Positions 7,942 to 21,882 of a stretch of 43,457 bases of DNA are shown in pieces. A program made the position numbers and the translations under genes. Origin of the DNA: Pseudomonadota bacterium (GTDB taxonomy: Bacteria; Pseudomonadota; Gammaproteobacteria; Burkholderiales; Burkholderiaceae); the NCBI GenBank assembly GCA_029777935.1, contig JAKORH010000374.1:1-43457 (forward strand). Direction: 5' to 3'. The notes under the pieces are model-generated. The model had not been told where the DNA came from. It was given only the letters and a program-made list of their open reading frames with translations, and ran no database searches. Every line of letters begins with the position of its first letter. The stretch's first letter is position 1.

Positions 7942-7971
7942 TTGGGCCCCGGCCTGCGCCGGGGCGACAGA
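7942..7971. repeat. REP-like palindromic element, copy A
   Basis: CCCCGGC-CTGC-GCCGGGG (7947-7964) is a perfect 7-bp hairpin. Its reverse complement with flanks (22 bases from GTC to the last G) is identical to a segment at 19014-19035. It lies 14 bases beyond the ftsY stop, so it may also end ftsY transcription, though without a T tract. The stretch 7872-7977 holds nothing else. Confidence 0.7.
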
Positions 7972-7977
7972 CCTGCC

Positions 7978-11410
<3,433 letters not shown>

Positions 11411-12133
11411 CTCGACTGCGCGGACGCATCCGCGGCGGCATGCGCGTCGGCGCCACCGACCGCGATCCATTCGCCCAGCCGGCCGCGCACTGTGGTCGCG
11501 AGCCGCGCGCGTTCGGGCCCGTCGGGCGTTGCCGCCGTCTGCTCGGGTTCGAGCTCGACCGTGACTGCGTCGCCCAGCAGCCGCGCGCGCGCATAGAAGC
11601 CGGTCACCGCGTCGTAGTACACGGTGCCTTGCACCTCGGTCGCGCCGCTCGCGTCGATCACCCAGCGGCGGAAGGCGAGCGGGATCGAAGTGCCGATCGC
11701 GATGTGTGCGCGGCCACCTTCGAGCACGCGAATCGTCTGCGCAGAGTCGGCGGTGGCGAACGTGCGCCCTTCGCGTGCTTCGACGCGCGCGCCTGCGGCC
11801 GCGTCGCGCGTCCCGATCGTCACCGAGCCGTCGGCACCGACCACGCGCGTGGCGCGCTCCTCCGCGCGCCGCTGGCGCACGCTGATCACCAGTTCGCGTG
11901 GCGCGCGGTCGAGCGCCGCGAGCATCTGTTTAAGCTGCCGCACGTTCGCGCTCGACGCGCGTACGAACAGCTGATAGCCCTGACCCGTCAGCGCACCGCC
12001 CGGCTCGAGGAACGCCCGTAGCTGCGGCAGCACTTCCTCCGCGGTCCGGTACTTCAACGGGAGCACCTCGATGTCCTGCGCGCGCAGCGCGGGGGCGAAG
12101 GCGAGCGCGGCGAGCAGCGCGCGGCGCCGCGCA

Positions 12134-12967
12134 TCACACATCGAGCTCGACCTCGAACTCGTCGCCGACCGCGAGCGTGGCGCCCGCACCGCCTACCACG
12201 ATCGCATTGACGCCGAACATCACTCCGTTGTCCCGCCCTCGATAGGTTGCCAGCAGGTCGGGCACGACGGTCGATGCTTCGCCCGTCATCGGATCCACGC
12301 CCGGCACCGTGCAGCGCGCGCACGGCTTGACCGGTCGCAGTACGACGCCGTCGCGCCGCAGCGACTCCACGTAATCCTCTTCATACTCGGCGAGGCCATC
12401 GAACACGAGATTGGGCCGGAAGCGCGCCATCGTCACCGGTACCGCGCCGTTCTGCGCGAGCCGCACGTTGACGTCGGCGAGCGACGCGCGGCCGATGATC
12501 AGCAGCGGGAACGCGTCGGCGAACTTGTACGGTGCGTCGACATCGCCCGTGTACTGGCGCCTGGCAAGGCGCCGTCCCTCGGGATCGAAGCGCATCAGGC
12601 GCGCCGGCACGCCGAGAAAGGCCGTGAACCACGCGTCGGCGACTTCGCCCTGCGTGACCGCGGCGACGAGGTCGTCCCACACGCGCACTTCGACCACCTC
12701 GCCCTCGGATGCGAACGGTACTTCGAGCGCGAGCATGCCGGGCGCCTTCAGCCGCAGCGCGTCGCCCGCGAAGCGCGTCTCGACGAGCGCCATCCTCGGA
12801 TGCTCGCGCTGGCTGAGGAATCGCCCGTCAGCGCCGATCACGACCCATTCGCGGTCGCCGATACCGTCGACTTCGAGTCCTGTGGTGGGCAACTGCGCGC
12901 GGCGCACTGGGACGCCGCGGCAGCCCTTGATCGGATAGATGTTCAGTTCGGTGAGGGTGGCCTTCAT
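12134..12967 (-). CDS. MOSC-domain protein (YcbX-like molybdenum-cofactor sulfurase family)
   Basis: The 277 residues show an N-terminal MOSC beta-barrel (LNIYPIKGCRGVPVRRAQL) and a C-terminal MOSC domain with FRPNLVFDGL, the conserved cysteine in RPVKPCARCTVPGVDP (about 216-231) and GEASTVVPDL. E. coli YcbX and mitochondrial mARC, of the same family, reduce N-hydroxylated compounds using molybdenum cofactor bound through this cysteine. It lacks the C-terminal ferredoxin domain of YcbX, so electrons would come from another protein. It is upstream of, and overlapping, the secretin-N-like gene. Confidence 0.88.
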   Translation of the reverse strand: MKATLTELNIYPIKGCRGVPVRRAQLPTTGLEVDGIGDREWVVIGADGRFLSQREHPRMALVETRFAGDALRLKAPGMLALEVPFASEGEVVEVRVWDDLVAAVTQGEVADAWFTAFLGVPARLMRFDPEGRRLARRQYTGDVDAPYKFADAFPLLIIGRASLADVNVRLAQNGAVPVTMARFRPNLVFDGLAEYEEDYVESLRRDGVVLRPVKPCARCTVPGVDPMTGEASTVVPDLLATYRGRDNGVMFGVNAIVVGGAGATLAVGDEFEVELDV

Positions 12968-12984
12968 GGCCGAAGTTTAAGCGG

Positions 12985-15072
12985 CTACCGACCCAGCAGC
13001 CCCTTCAGCGCGTCGACTGCGCGCTCCTCCAGCTTCTTCTTCGATTGGTCGATCAGCGTCGACTGCACGGCGGAGCGCGCGACACCGCCCCAGTCGATGC
13101 GGTAGGTCAGCTCGTCGAACGGTCCGGCCAGCCGCACCGGCACTGCGATTCCGCGCAGGTCGGCGAGCGCCGCGGTCGGCGACACGCGCGCGGTGTAGTC
13201 CATCGTGCCGGCGGCCAGATCGATGCGCCCGGCGCCGCCGATGTGTGCCAGCGGCGACTTCAGGTCGAGATCGTCGCTGCTGGCCACTCCGTCCTTGATC
13301 GCGAAGCTGACGGCCAGCTCGGAGAAATCGGTCTTCTCGGCGGCGTTGGCGCGCTGCGAATCGGTGCCGCCGCCCGTGATCAGCGCGCGCGCCGCGCGCA
13401 GCTTGCGCACGAGATCGATGCCGCGTACCGCTCCGTCGCGGATCCGCAGCGAAGCGTTGCCGTCGAGCGCCCGCTTCATCGCGTCGACTGTCGCGCCGTC
13501 GGTGGCGAGCGCGAGCCGCACCGTGCCCCGGCCCTCGAGCGGCTCCCTCTTCAGTACATCCTTCAGCAGCGGGCCGACCGCGACGTTGGAGAGCGTCGCG
13601 TCGAGTCCGACGCGGTTGCCGTCGGCGGATGCGCGTGCGCTGCCGGCGAGCGAGCCGCCGTAGAGCTGGGCCGCGATCGGCGCCAGGTCGGCGCGTCCGT
13701 TGGCCGCCTTCAGCGCGATGTGGACGTTCGACGACTTCAGTCCGCGCGCCTGCAGCTCGCCGATGGCGACCTGGCCGGAAGCATCGAGCGCGCGCAGCGC
13801 CGACAGGTCGATCTTCTGCGCCGCGACGCCGCCGGCGGTCGGTTTGCCCGCGGGCGCGGCCGGCGGGTTGAAGCGATCCAGATCCAGCCGGTCGGCGTGC
13901 ACGTCGAACCCGATGCGCGGCCGGGAGAAGCCGGCCACGTCGACCTTCGCATTGATCGCTCCACCGTCGAGACTCGTGTCGGCGCGCAGCTGCAGCGACT
14001 GCCTGGCCGCGTCGAGCGTGAGCTCGGCGGTCAGCGCCAGCTTGACCGGCTTCGCTCCCGGCGCGGCGTCGTCGAATGTCACGTCGCCGGCGAGTTGCGG
14101 CAGCGCCAGCGTACGCGCGTCGAGGTCCACCTGCGCGGGGCTCGCCAGTGCGGCGCTGATGTGGCGCGCGCCCTGCCGCAGATCGGCACCGAGTTCGATG
14201 CGGTCGATCCGCAGCGCGCGCGCCGAGCCGTCGAAGGCGGCGGTCTTCAGCGTGACCTCCGCGGGTGCGCTGCCGCCGCGCTTGAGCGTGAGCGCGATCG
14301 GATCGGCGCGAATCGCGTCGGCGGCGAGCTGCAGCTTCGTCGCCTTCAGCTCGGCTTCGAAGTCCTCGCCAGCGCGCACGCCCTTCAACGTCATCGTTGC
14401 GTTCTCCACCCCGTACGCGTGCCGCGCGGGATCGAACGTCAGCTCCGCTGCGAGTCGCGCCTCGCCCGCGATCTTCGAAGGCAACGCGAACTGCGTCGAC
14501 GCCCTGATCGGCAGACCCGCGCCCGGCGCGATGTGTCCGGTCCGCAGATTCAGCTTCGTCAGCGTCGTCGTGCCGTCCGGTTCGATCAGCTGCACTTCGG
14601 CGTCTTCCAGCTCGACGCTGCCGATGTCGAAGGCGACCGGCTTCGCCTGCACGTTCTGCGGCTCCGCCGGTGTCGCCCGCTCCGGATGCAGCAGGTCGTC
14701 GATGTTGGTGCTGCCGTCGGCGGAACGCCGCAGGCGCAGGCTCAGGCCGTCGACGCGTACGCGGTCGACCTCGGCGCGTCCGCCGAGCAAGGGCAGCAGC
14801 GCCACGCCGACGCGCGCGCTCTCGAGCGACAGCAGCGGCTCCTTGCCGCCGCGGTCGTACAAGGTCGTTCGCGGCAGGCGCAGCGCCAGACGCGGGAACA
14901 CCGACAGCGCGAGATCGCCGTCGATCGCGAGCCGCCGGTGCAGCCGGTCCTGCGCCGCCTGCTCGATCAGCGGCTTGAAACGGTTAGCGTCGACGAACGC
15001 GAACAGCGCGACGGCGGCGACGGCGACCAGCGCGACCACGGCGAATACGGCAATCAGCGATTTGCGCAGCAT
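12985..15072 (-). CDS. AsmA family protein
   Basis: Large envelope protein (about 695 residues) anchored by one N-terminal helix (LIAVFAVVALVAVAAVALFAFV) with the bulk in the periplasm. The AsmA signature follows at once: DANRFKPLIEQAAQDRLHRRLAIDGDL. Long repetitive beta-strand segments and the C-terminal AsmA region (NASLRIRDGAVRGIDLVRKLRAA) complete the family pattern. AsmA-like proteins are proposed bridges for phospholipid movement between membranes. I chose the ATG of MLRKSL; a TTG three codons earlier is open too. It is leftward, 17 bases upstream of the MOSC gene, and divergent from the next gene. Confidence 0.88.
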   Translation of the reverse strand: MLRKSLIAVFAVVALVAVAAVALFAFVDANRFKPLIEQAAQDRLHRRLAIDGDLALSVFPRLALRLPRTTLYDRGGKEPLLSLESARVGVALLPLLGGRAEVDRVRVDGLSLRLRRSADGSTNIDDLLHPERATPAEPQNVQAKPVAFDIGSVELEDAEVQLIEPDGTTTLTKLNLRTGHIAPGAGLPIRASTQFALPSKIAGEARLAAELTFDPARHAYGVENATMTLKGVRAGEDFEAELKATKLQLAADAIRADPIALTLKRGGSAPAEVTLKTAAFDGSARALRIDRIELGADLRQGARHISAALASPAQVDLDARTLALPQLAGDVTFDDAAPGAKPVKLALTAELTLDAARQSLQLRADTSLDGGAINAKVDVAGFSRPRIGFDVHADRLDLDRFNPPAAPAGKPTAGGVAAQKIDLSALRALDASGQVAIGELQARGLKSSNVHIALKAANGRADLAPIAAQLYGGSLAGSARASADGNRVGLDATLSNVAVGPLLKDVLKREPLEGRGTVRLALATDGATVDAMKRALDGNASLRIRDGAVRGIDLVRKLRAARALITGGGTDSQRANAAEKTDFSELAVSFAIKDGVASSDDLDLKSPLAHIGGAGRIDLAAGTMDYTARVSPTAALADLRGIAVPVRLAGPFDELTYRIDWGGVARSAVQSTLIDQSKKKLEERAVDALKGLLGR

Positions 15073-15151
15073 CGGCAACAAGGAATCGGAATACGGCGGC
15101 TATGCTAGCTGCCGAGCAATGCCGTGCCCGTGCGCGGCCGACGAAAGATCG

Positions 15152-16039
15152 ATGATGAACAATGACAAGGGCCGCAGCGACGAGTTCCTGCGCGGAATTG
15201 GTGCCGCGCGCGGCGCCGAGCGCCAGCGGTTGCACGCGGCACTGATCGACGCGGCGCGCGCGATTCGCGCAGCGAGTGACTGCGGCTCGGCGGACGCGGC
15301 CCTGGGGGCACGCTGCGAGTCGCTGCTTCAGCGCGCTCGCGCTGCCGCCGATGCGCGCACGCTGCTGATCGCCTGGAGCTGCCTGCACCAGATCGAGCGC
15401 GAACTCGCTGCGGCGCTGGACGACGCGCAGCGGCGCGCCGCGCTCGCCGCCTATCGCGCCGAAGCGGCCGCGCTCGGCGGCTGGCCGCGCGCCGCGATCG
15501 ACGCGCTCGCCGGCGAGCCGGGTACGGTCGCGGCTCGGCAGGCGCTGATGCGCGGCGTGCACGGCGCGCGCGAGCAGCGGCTGTACGGCTTGGCGCTGGC
15601 ACGAGGGCAGGTCGGCACGCTGACCGTGCTGCTCGTGGCCGCCGTGGTCTTCTTCAGCGGCTGGGCGCTCGCCGGCGGCTTCGAGTGGATCCTGAACGAC
15701 GATGTCGAGGTCACCCTGGCCATGATGATCGTCAACGGCGTGCTGTTCGGATTCCTCGGCAGCCTGCTGAGCGTCGTGTTCGGACTGCTGCGCGGCGACG
15801 CAGCGCGCGGACCGGACGGACTGCGCGGAGCCTGGGTCACGACGGTCGCGCGCGCATTCGTCGGCGCCGCGGTCGCGATTCCGATCGCATTCTTCCTGCA
15901 GTCGGGACTGGTCAACCTCAACAACGTGACGCCGGCGTTCGACCTGGCGCTGTGCTTTGCCGGCGGTTTCTCCGAGCGCTGGCTGGCCCGGCAATTCGAC
16001 CTGCTCGGCGCCGATCCGGCAAGCCGCCGCGCCGACTGA
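15152..16039 (+). CDS. Unrecognised membrane protein with a GFSERW C-terminal motif
   Basis: The 295-residue protein has a soluble helical N-terminal half rich in Ala, Arg and Glu (1-150), then three hydrophobic helices near 153-176, 188-213 and 230-252, and a short tail containing FAGGFSERWLARQFDLL. A 'GFSER' segment after the last hydrophobic stretch recurs, as far as I recall, in many unclassified bacterial membrane proteins. I cannot assign a function. I chose the ATG after GAAAGATCG; an ATG 33 bases earlier is also in frame. It stands alone between divergent asmA-type and convergent ychF genes. Confidence 0.75.
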   Translation: MMNNDKGRSDEFLRGIGAARGAERQRLHAALIDAARAIRAASDCGSADAALGARCESLLQRARAAADARTLLIAWSCLHQIERELAAALDDAQRRAALAAYRAEAAALGGWPRAAIDALAGEPGTVAARQALMRGVHGAREQRLYGLALARGQVGTLTVLLVAAVVFFSGWALAGGFEWILNDDVEVTLAMMIVNGVLFGFLGSLLSVVFGLLRGDAARGPDGLRGAWVTTVARAFVGAAVAIPIAFFLQSGLVNLNNVTPAFDLALCFAGGFSERWLARQFDLLGADPASRRAD

Positions 16040-16063
16040 ACGGCGCACCGCGTCCGGCGGCGG

Positions 16064-17158
<1,095 letters not shown>

Positions 17159-17332
17159 GGAAGTCCTTGGAGCGATGCCGCCGAGAGCGCTTCGCGCGGC
17201 GGGCAAAGTCCGAATTATCGCGCGCCGCGGGGGTATGACGATGAGTGTGCTCGTCGACACGGTGATCGTGATGGTCAAGCCGATCGCCGGACCATTGAAC
17301 GAGTATCGGGAGCAAGTGCCGCGCGACCGCGG

Positions 17333-18388
17333 CTAGAGCGGATGCAGCAGCCCCGGGTCCGGCCGCGCGAGCCACGCCATCACTTCGTCGGCAAAGCGCG
17401 CGCTCTCGGCGATCGCGCGCCGCCAGTCGCGCACGCGCGCACCGTGGTCGAGCCCGTAGCGGACGAAGTCGTCGCGGTCGGGCAGCTTGCGGTTGGGCAG
17501 TCTCGCCAGCAGGGCGGGCGAGGGCGCGATCGCCAGCACGTTGTCGAGCCAGGGATGCCTGCGCGGCTGCCGGCGCCAGGGCAGGAACTTGTCGAGCCAC
17601 CCCGGCGTGACGTACGGCACGAAATGCGGATACAGCACGAGCCCATCGAGTTCGCGATACGGCAGCAGCAGGTGGTAGTCGATCAGCCCGCCGTCCCAGT
17701 AGTCGCCGCGCGGCGCGCCTGCGATGTCGGGCACCGGGTCGCACACGAGAGGAATCGAGCCGGACGCGAGCAGCGCATCCTCGGCATTGTGTTCGGTGAG
17801 CAGCACGCGCGTCAGCCCGAACGCATCCGGCGCGTGCACCGGGAAGCTTGCTCCTGGCGAATGGAAGACCACACGCTGCATGTGCGCCGCCAGCCGCGCT
17901 CGCGACAGCGTGTTCGCCAGCGCCGCGCGCGCGAACGCCGCCATTGATCGGCTCGCCTGCAGCACGCCGCGCGCACGCGTGGTGATGATCGACAGCCGCA
18001 CGCCGGGTCGCGGCGTGATTGCCTTCGCGCCACCGAGCACCGCGCGCGCGAGCTTGCGGCATTCGTCGCTGACGTACCTGGGGGTCGGCTTGCGCGGATA
18101 GGTCTGCGCGAGATAGCCCTCGGACAGGCGCTCGAGCGCCGCGACCGGATCACTCATTGCGGCCGCTGCCATCCGCCATGCGCCGATCGAGGCACCGATC
18201 AGTTCGAGATGCCGCGCATCGCGCAGCCAGTCGCCGAAGAGCAGCCGGTCGAGCGGGATCAGCGCCAGCCCCTTCGGTCCACCGGCCGCGGCCGGGATGC
18301 ACGCGATGCCGTGCGGCGCGATGCCGTTGGCGCGCACTTGCGCCGCCGCGCGTGCGCCGGCGTGCACGACGAACGAAGCCTCGCTCAT
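17333..18388 (-). CDS. Patatin-like phospholipase family protein
   Basis: Serine acyl hydrolase of 351 residues. The glycine-rich oxyanion loop GGPKG (36-40), nucleophile elbow GASIG (Ser67) and catalytic aspartate in WDGGLIDYH (Asp232) give the complete patatin dyad. Patatin proteins release fatty acids from membrane lipids or act as secreted toxins; no signal peptide is seen, so a cytosolic role is likely. Its ATG overlaps the pth stop by four bases, so it is the last gene of the leftward pth operon. Substrate unknown. Confidence 0.88.
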   Translation of the reverse strand: MSEASFVVHAGARAAAQVRANGIAPHGIACIPAAAGGPKGLALIPLDRLLFGDWLRDARHLELIGASIGAWRMAAAAMSDPVAALERLSEGYLAQTYPRKPTPRYVSDECRKLARAVLGGAKAITPRPGVRLSIITTRARGVLQASRSMAAFARAALANTLSRARLAAHMQRVVFHSPGASFPVHAPDAFGLTRVLLTEHNAEDALLASGSIPLVCDPVPDIAGAPRGDYWDGGLIDYHLLLPYRELDGLVLYPHFVPYVTPGWLDKFLPWRRQPRRHPWLDNVLAIAPSPALLARLPNRKLPDRDDFVRYGLDHGARVRDWRRAIAESARFADEVMAWLARPDPGLLHPL

Positions 18389-18996
18389 GCCGCAGGAGTC
18401 TGCGGCGCCGAGTGCAGCTTCATCATCGCGCGCTCGAACTGTCCGTCGACCAGTGCCGGCACGACGTCGAGCGCGCGCGCGATCGCATCGATGATCGCGG
18501 CCTCGTGTTCGCGGCCCGGCGGGTGCAGCACGAAGTCGGCGACCTCCTGCGCGAGATTCAGCGCGCGCGGATGGCCTACCCCGATGCGCAGCCGCCAGAA
18601 GTCGGGCGTGGTGAGGCGCGCCTGGATGTCCTTCAGCCCGTTGTGGCCGGCCGTTCCTCCGCCGCGCTTGAGCTTCACCACGCCGGGCGCGAGATCGACT
18701 TCATCGTGAACGACCAGGATCTGCGTCGGCAGGATCCTGTAGTAAAGCGCAAGTGCGACTACGGCCTGGCCCGAGCGGTTCATGTAGGTGCCGGGCTTGA
18801 GCAGCCACAGTTCGCGCGCACCGTCCTTCAGTCGTGCGACCTCGCCGTGGAACTTGCGTTCGCGCGCGAGCGGCACGCCGGCCTTGCGCGCGACTGCGTC
18901 GACGAACCAGAAACCCGCGTTGTGGCGCGTGCGTTCGTATTCGGCGCCGACGTTGCCGAGGCCGACGATCAGTCGGATTGAGTTCTCGAACTCCAC
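18385..18996 (-). CDS. pth: Peptidyl-tRNA hydrolase
   Basis: Frees tRNA from peptidyl-tRNA that has dropped off ribosomes. The 203 residues include the catalytic set: Asn15 in GLGNVG, His25 in RTRHNAGFW, Asn73 in YMNRSG and Asp98 in VVHDEVDL, plus [13 protein letters not shown] for tRNA binding. Length is ordinary. It follows rplY across a 137-bp gap that holds the rplY terminator and a palindromic repeat, so pth probably has its own promoter there or depends on readthrough. Confidence 0.97.
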   Translation of the reverse strand: MEFENSIRLIVGLGNVGAEYERTRHNAGFWFVDAVARKAGVPLARERKFHGEVARLKDGARELWLLKPGTYMNRSGQAVVALALYYRILPTQILVVHDEVDLAPGVVKLKRGGGTAGHNGLKDIQARLTTPDFWRLRIGVGHPRALNLAQEVADFVLHPPGREHEAAIIDAIARALDVVPALVDGQFERAMMKLHSAPQTPAA

Positions 18997-19012
18997 AATG
19001 GTCGCGATTTCC

Positions 19013-19043
19013 CGTCGCCCCGGCGCAGGCCGGGGTCAAATTT
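19013..19043. repeat. REP-like palindromic element, copy B
   Basis: CCCCGGC-GCAG-GCCGGGG (19018-19035) forms the same 7-bp hairpin as the element at 7942-7971, in opposite orientation; 22 bases (19014-19035) are identical, and the flanks diverge after GGGG. It sits between rplY and pth, about 17 bases before the pth start codon. Confidence 0.7.
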
Positions 19044-19081
19044 CGATCGCCCGTAAATCGGGTCCTGTCATCAACCCAAAC

Positions 19082-19114
19082 AAAACGGCCCGCGGTGTCG
19101 CCACGCGCGGGCCG
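19082..19114 (-). terminator. Rho-independent terminator of rplY
   Basis: Read leftward, CGGCCCGCG (19106-19114) pairs with CGCGGGCCG (19086-19094) around an 11-base loop and is followed by TTTTGTTT. It starts 20 bases after the rplY stop codon. Confidence 0.75.
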
Positions 19115-19133
19115 CATTGTGCAGTACCGGGGG

Positions 19134-19841
19134 CTACTTCTTCTTCTCCTTATCCTTTTCGCCGCCCTTCTTCTCCGGCGCGGCGGGCGCCGCAGCGGCC
19201 GCAGGCGGCGCCTTCTGCGCAGTGGCGGGAACCTCGGCGGCCGGAACGACGGCAGCCGCTTCGGCCTCGACCACCTCTTCCTCGCCCTTGGTCGACACCG
19301 CCACCACGACCGGGTTCTCCTTGCCCTTCAGCACCGCGGTCACGCCGGCGGGCAGCTTCAGGTCGCGCACTCGAATCGTTTCGTGCGCGCGCATGCCCGA
19401 CAGGTCGACCTCGATGAATTCCGGCAGATCCTTCGGCAGGCAGGCGACATCGACCTCGGACAGCACGTGGCTCACCAGGCCACCCGCCTCCTTGACCGCG
19501 GGCGAGTTCTCCTGCCCGACGAAGTGCAGCGGCACGCGCATGTGGACCTTCTGGTTCTCCGTCACACGCTGGAAGTCGATGTGCAGCACCTGCGGCTTGT
19601 ACGGGTGCATCTGGAAGTCGCGCAGCAGCACCTTCTCGCTGCGGCCGTCCAGCTCCATCTCGAGGATCGACGCATGGAACTTCTCCCTGCGCAGCGAGTG
19701 GAACAGCGGGTTGTGCTCGATCTCGATGCGCGCCGGCGCGGCGTCGCCGCCATAGATGATGCCGGGCACCTTGTTCGCGCGGCGCAGGGAGCGGCTCGCA
19801 CTCGTGCCCTGCGTGCTGCGCGTGGTTGCGACTACTTTCAT
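19134..19841 (-). CDS. rplY: 50S ribosomal protein L25, long CTC form
   Basis: Binds 5S rRNA in the large subunit. The 235 residues comprise the L25 domain (GTSASRSLRRANKVPGIIYG to VLHIDFQRV, about 1-93), the C-terminal CTC beta domain (to about 185) and an added low-complexity tail of Ala/Pro followed by Lys/Glu/Gly ending KEKKK. The tail is longer than in E. coli L25, which lacks the CTC domain altogether. prs lies just upstream on the same strand (52 bp), as in most betaproteobacteria. Confidence 0.95.
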   Translation of the reverse strand: MKVVATTRSTQGTSASRSLRRANKVPGIIYGGDAAPARIEIEHNPLFHSLRREKFHASILEMELDGRSEKVLLRDFQMHPYKPQVLHIDFQRVTENQKVHMRVPLHFVGQENSPAVKEAGGLVSHVLSEVDVACLPKDLPEFIEVDLSGMRAHETIRVRDLKLPAGVTAVLKGKENPVVVAVSTKGEEEVVEAEAAAVVPAAEVPATAQKAPPAAAAAPAAPEKKGGEKDKEKKK

Positions 19842-19893
19842 TTCACTCTCCAGTTGAATCCCGCGGGCCGCGACCAGCCACGGCGGAACGGGT

Positions 19894-20853
19894 CTATTCG
19901 ATGAACAGGCTGCTCACCGAATCCTCGCGCGAGATGCGCGAAATCGTTTCGCCCAGCAGCGCCGCGCACGACAACTGCCGGATCTTCGGGCACTTCTGCG
20001 CGTCTTCGCGCAGCGGAATGGTGTCGGTCACGACCACCTCGTCGAGCACGGAATTCATGATCCGTTCGACCGCCTTGCCCGACAGCACGGGGTGCGTGCA
20101 GTACGCCATCACATGCGCGGCGCCGTGCTCGCGCAGCGCCGCAGCCGCCTGGCACAGCGTGTTGGCAGTGTCGATCATGTCGTCCATGATCACGCACGTG
20201 CGTCCGGCGACATCGCCGATGATGTGCATGACCTCGGCCACGTTGGCGCGCGGGCGGCGCTTGTCGATGATCGCCAGATCCGCGTCCATCCGCTTGGCGA
20301 GCGCGCGCGCCCGCACCACGCCGCCGACGTCGGGCGACACCACCATCAGGCTCTGGATGTTCTGCTTCCACACGTCGCCGAGCAGGATCGGGCTGGCGTA
20401 GATGTTGTCCACCGGGATGTCGAAGAATCCCTGGATCTGGTCCGCGTGCAAGTCCATCGTCAGCACCCGGTGCACGCCGGCCGTCTGCAGCATGTTGGCG
20501 ACCACCTTTGCACTGATCGCCACCCGTGCCGAGCGTGGCCGGCGGTCCTGCCGCGCGTAACCGAAATAGGGAATCGCGGCGGTGATGCGACCGGCCGAGC
20601 TGCGCTTCAGCGCGTCGACCATGATCACCAGCTCCATCAGGTTGTCGTTGGTCGGCTGGCACGTTGACTGCAGCACGAAGCAGTCCTTGCCGCGCACGTT
20701 CTCGTTGATCTCGACCATCACCTCGCCATCGGAGAAGCGCGACGCCAGCGCGCGTCCCAGCGGGATGTTCAGGTGCTGGACGACTGCGTGCGCCAGCCTC
20801 GGGTTCGCGTTGCCCGTAAAGACAACCAGATTCTCGGGAACCATCGGCACCAT
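19894..20853 (-). CDS. prs: Ribose-phosphate pyrophosphokinase
   Basis: Makes PRPP from ribose 5-phosphate and ATP for nucleotide, histidine and tryptophan synthesis. The roughly 319 residues have [10 protein letters not shown] at the start, [17 protein letters not shown], the ATP-region [10 protein letters not shown], the metal-binding [12 protein letters not shown] and the PRPP loop [13 protein letters not shown]. Possible starts are a GTG at 20874 and ATGs at 20853 and 20844; family alignment favours the last two, and none has a strong ribosome site. It lies directly downstream of tRNA-Gln. Confidence 0.95.
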   Translation of the reverse strand: MVPMVPENLVVFTGNANPRLAHAVVQHLNIPLGRALASRFSDGEVMVEINENVRGKDCFVLQSTCQPTNDNLMELVIMVDALKRSSAGRITAAIPYFGYARQDRRPRSARVAISAKVVANMLQTAGVHRVLTMDLHADQIQGFFDIPVDNIYASPILLGDVWKQNIQSLMVVSPDVGGVVRARALAKRMDADLAIIDKRRPRANVAEVMHIIGDVAGRTCVIMDDMIDTANTLCQAAAALREHGAAHVMAYCTHPVLSGKAVERIMNSVLDEVVVTDTIPLREDAQKCPKIRQLSCAALLGETISRISREDSVSSLFIE

Positions 20854-20907
20854 CTTGTCGCTGCGCACGAACACTGCTTTCTAGCCTGCCGACCGATGCT
20901 GTGAAAA

Positions 20908-20984
20908 TGGCTGGGGAGGAAGGATTCGAACCCTCGAATGGCGGAATCAAAATCCGCTGCCTTAACCAGCTTGGCGACTCCCCA
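20908..20984 (-). tRNA. tRNA-Gln (anticodon UUG)
   Basis: A 77-nt cloverleaf on the leftward strand. The acceptor stem is TGGGGAG/CTCCCCA with G discriminator and encoded CCA; the D arm is GCC/GGC; the anticodon stem GCGGA/TCCGC has loop TTTTGAT (anticodon TTG); the T arm carries GGTTCGAATCC. It lies between ispE and prs, its usual place in betaproteobacteria. Confidence 0.97.
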
Positions 20985-21017
20985 GCGCGAAACCAAAGCG
21001 CGCGACCCGCAACCGGA

Positions 21018-21875
21018 TCACCACTCCGCGAGCGGATGATGCTTCAGGCTCGCTACCGCCCAACCCATCCAGCCGTCCGGCAGCCTTGCGATCGCTGCGC
21101 GCGCTGCGCTTTCAGTCGCCACGGCGACGAACACCGCCGAACCGGAGCCCGTCATCCGCGCCGGGCCGAAGCGCGAAAGCAGCGCCAGCGCCGCGTCGAC
21201 CTCGGGCACCCGGCGCCGCACGACCGCTTCGAGATCGTTGGCTCCGAATAGCTCGCGCGGAAACCGCTCGAGCCCCGCGGAAAAGGCCGAAATTATCGTG
21301 GCTTTCGTATCTCGGGTCAAACCTGGATCGGTGAAGATTTCGCGTGTGGCCACCGCCGCCGGCGGCCTGGCCACCGCGAACCATGCTGACGGAATCTCGA
21401 CCGGTGTCACGCGCTCGCCGATGCCCTCGACGAACGCGGGGCCGGGGCCGAGAAAGAATGCGACGTCGGCGCCCAGCCGCGGCGCCAGCGCAGCCAGCTT
21501 CTCGCGCGGCCAGCCGAGCCGCCACAGCCGGTTAAGCGCGATCAGCGTGGTGGCGGCGTCCGAGCTGCCGCCGCCCATGCCGCTGCCGGCCGGAATGCGC
21601 TTTTCGACGTGGATCGCTACACCCAGCCGCGTGCCGGCTTCCTGCTGCAGCAGCCGCGCTGCGCGCACGGCCAGATCGTCCTGCGCGTCGCCGACCACGT
21701 CGCCGCCGCGGGTGACTACGCCGTCGTCGCGCAGCTCGAAGTCGAGCGAGTCCGCGAGCGCGATCGGCACGAACACGCTCTGCAGTTCATGGTAGCCGTC
21801 GGCGCGCCGCCCAAGCACGTGCAGGAACAGATTCAGCTTCGCCGGTGCGGGCAATCCGAGGAAGAGCCGCGTCAT
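21018..21875 (-). CDS. ispE: 4-diphosphocytidyl-2-C-methyl-D-erythritol kinase IspE
   Basis: GHMP kinase of the non-mevalonate isoprenoid pathway, phosphorylating the 2-hydroxyl of CDP-methylerythritol. The 285 residues begin MTRLFLGLPAPAKLNLFLHV, then the GHMP glycine loop PAGSGMGGGSSDAATT (about 93-108) and the C-terminal ARMTGSGSAVFV. The chosen ATG follows the lolB stop by seven bases; the frame remains open upstream through lolB but that is a shadow. Confidence 0.96.
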   Translation of the reverse strand: MTRLFLGLPAPAKLNLFLHVLGRRADGYHELQSVFVPIALADSLDFELRDDGVVTRGGDVVGDAQDDLAVRAARLLQQEAGTRLGVAIHVEKRIPAGSGMGGGSSDAATTLIALNRLWRLGWPREKLAALAPRLGADVAFFLGPGPAFVEGIGERVTPVEIPSAWFAVARPPAAVATREIFTDPGLTRDTKATIISAFSAGLERFPRELFGANDLEAVVRRRVPEVDAALALLSRFGPARMTGSGSAVFVAVATESAARAAIARLPDGWMGWAVASLKHHPLAEW

Positions 21876-21882
21876 CGGTGCA

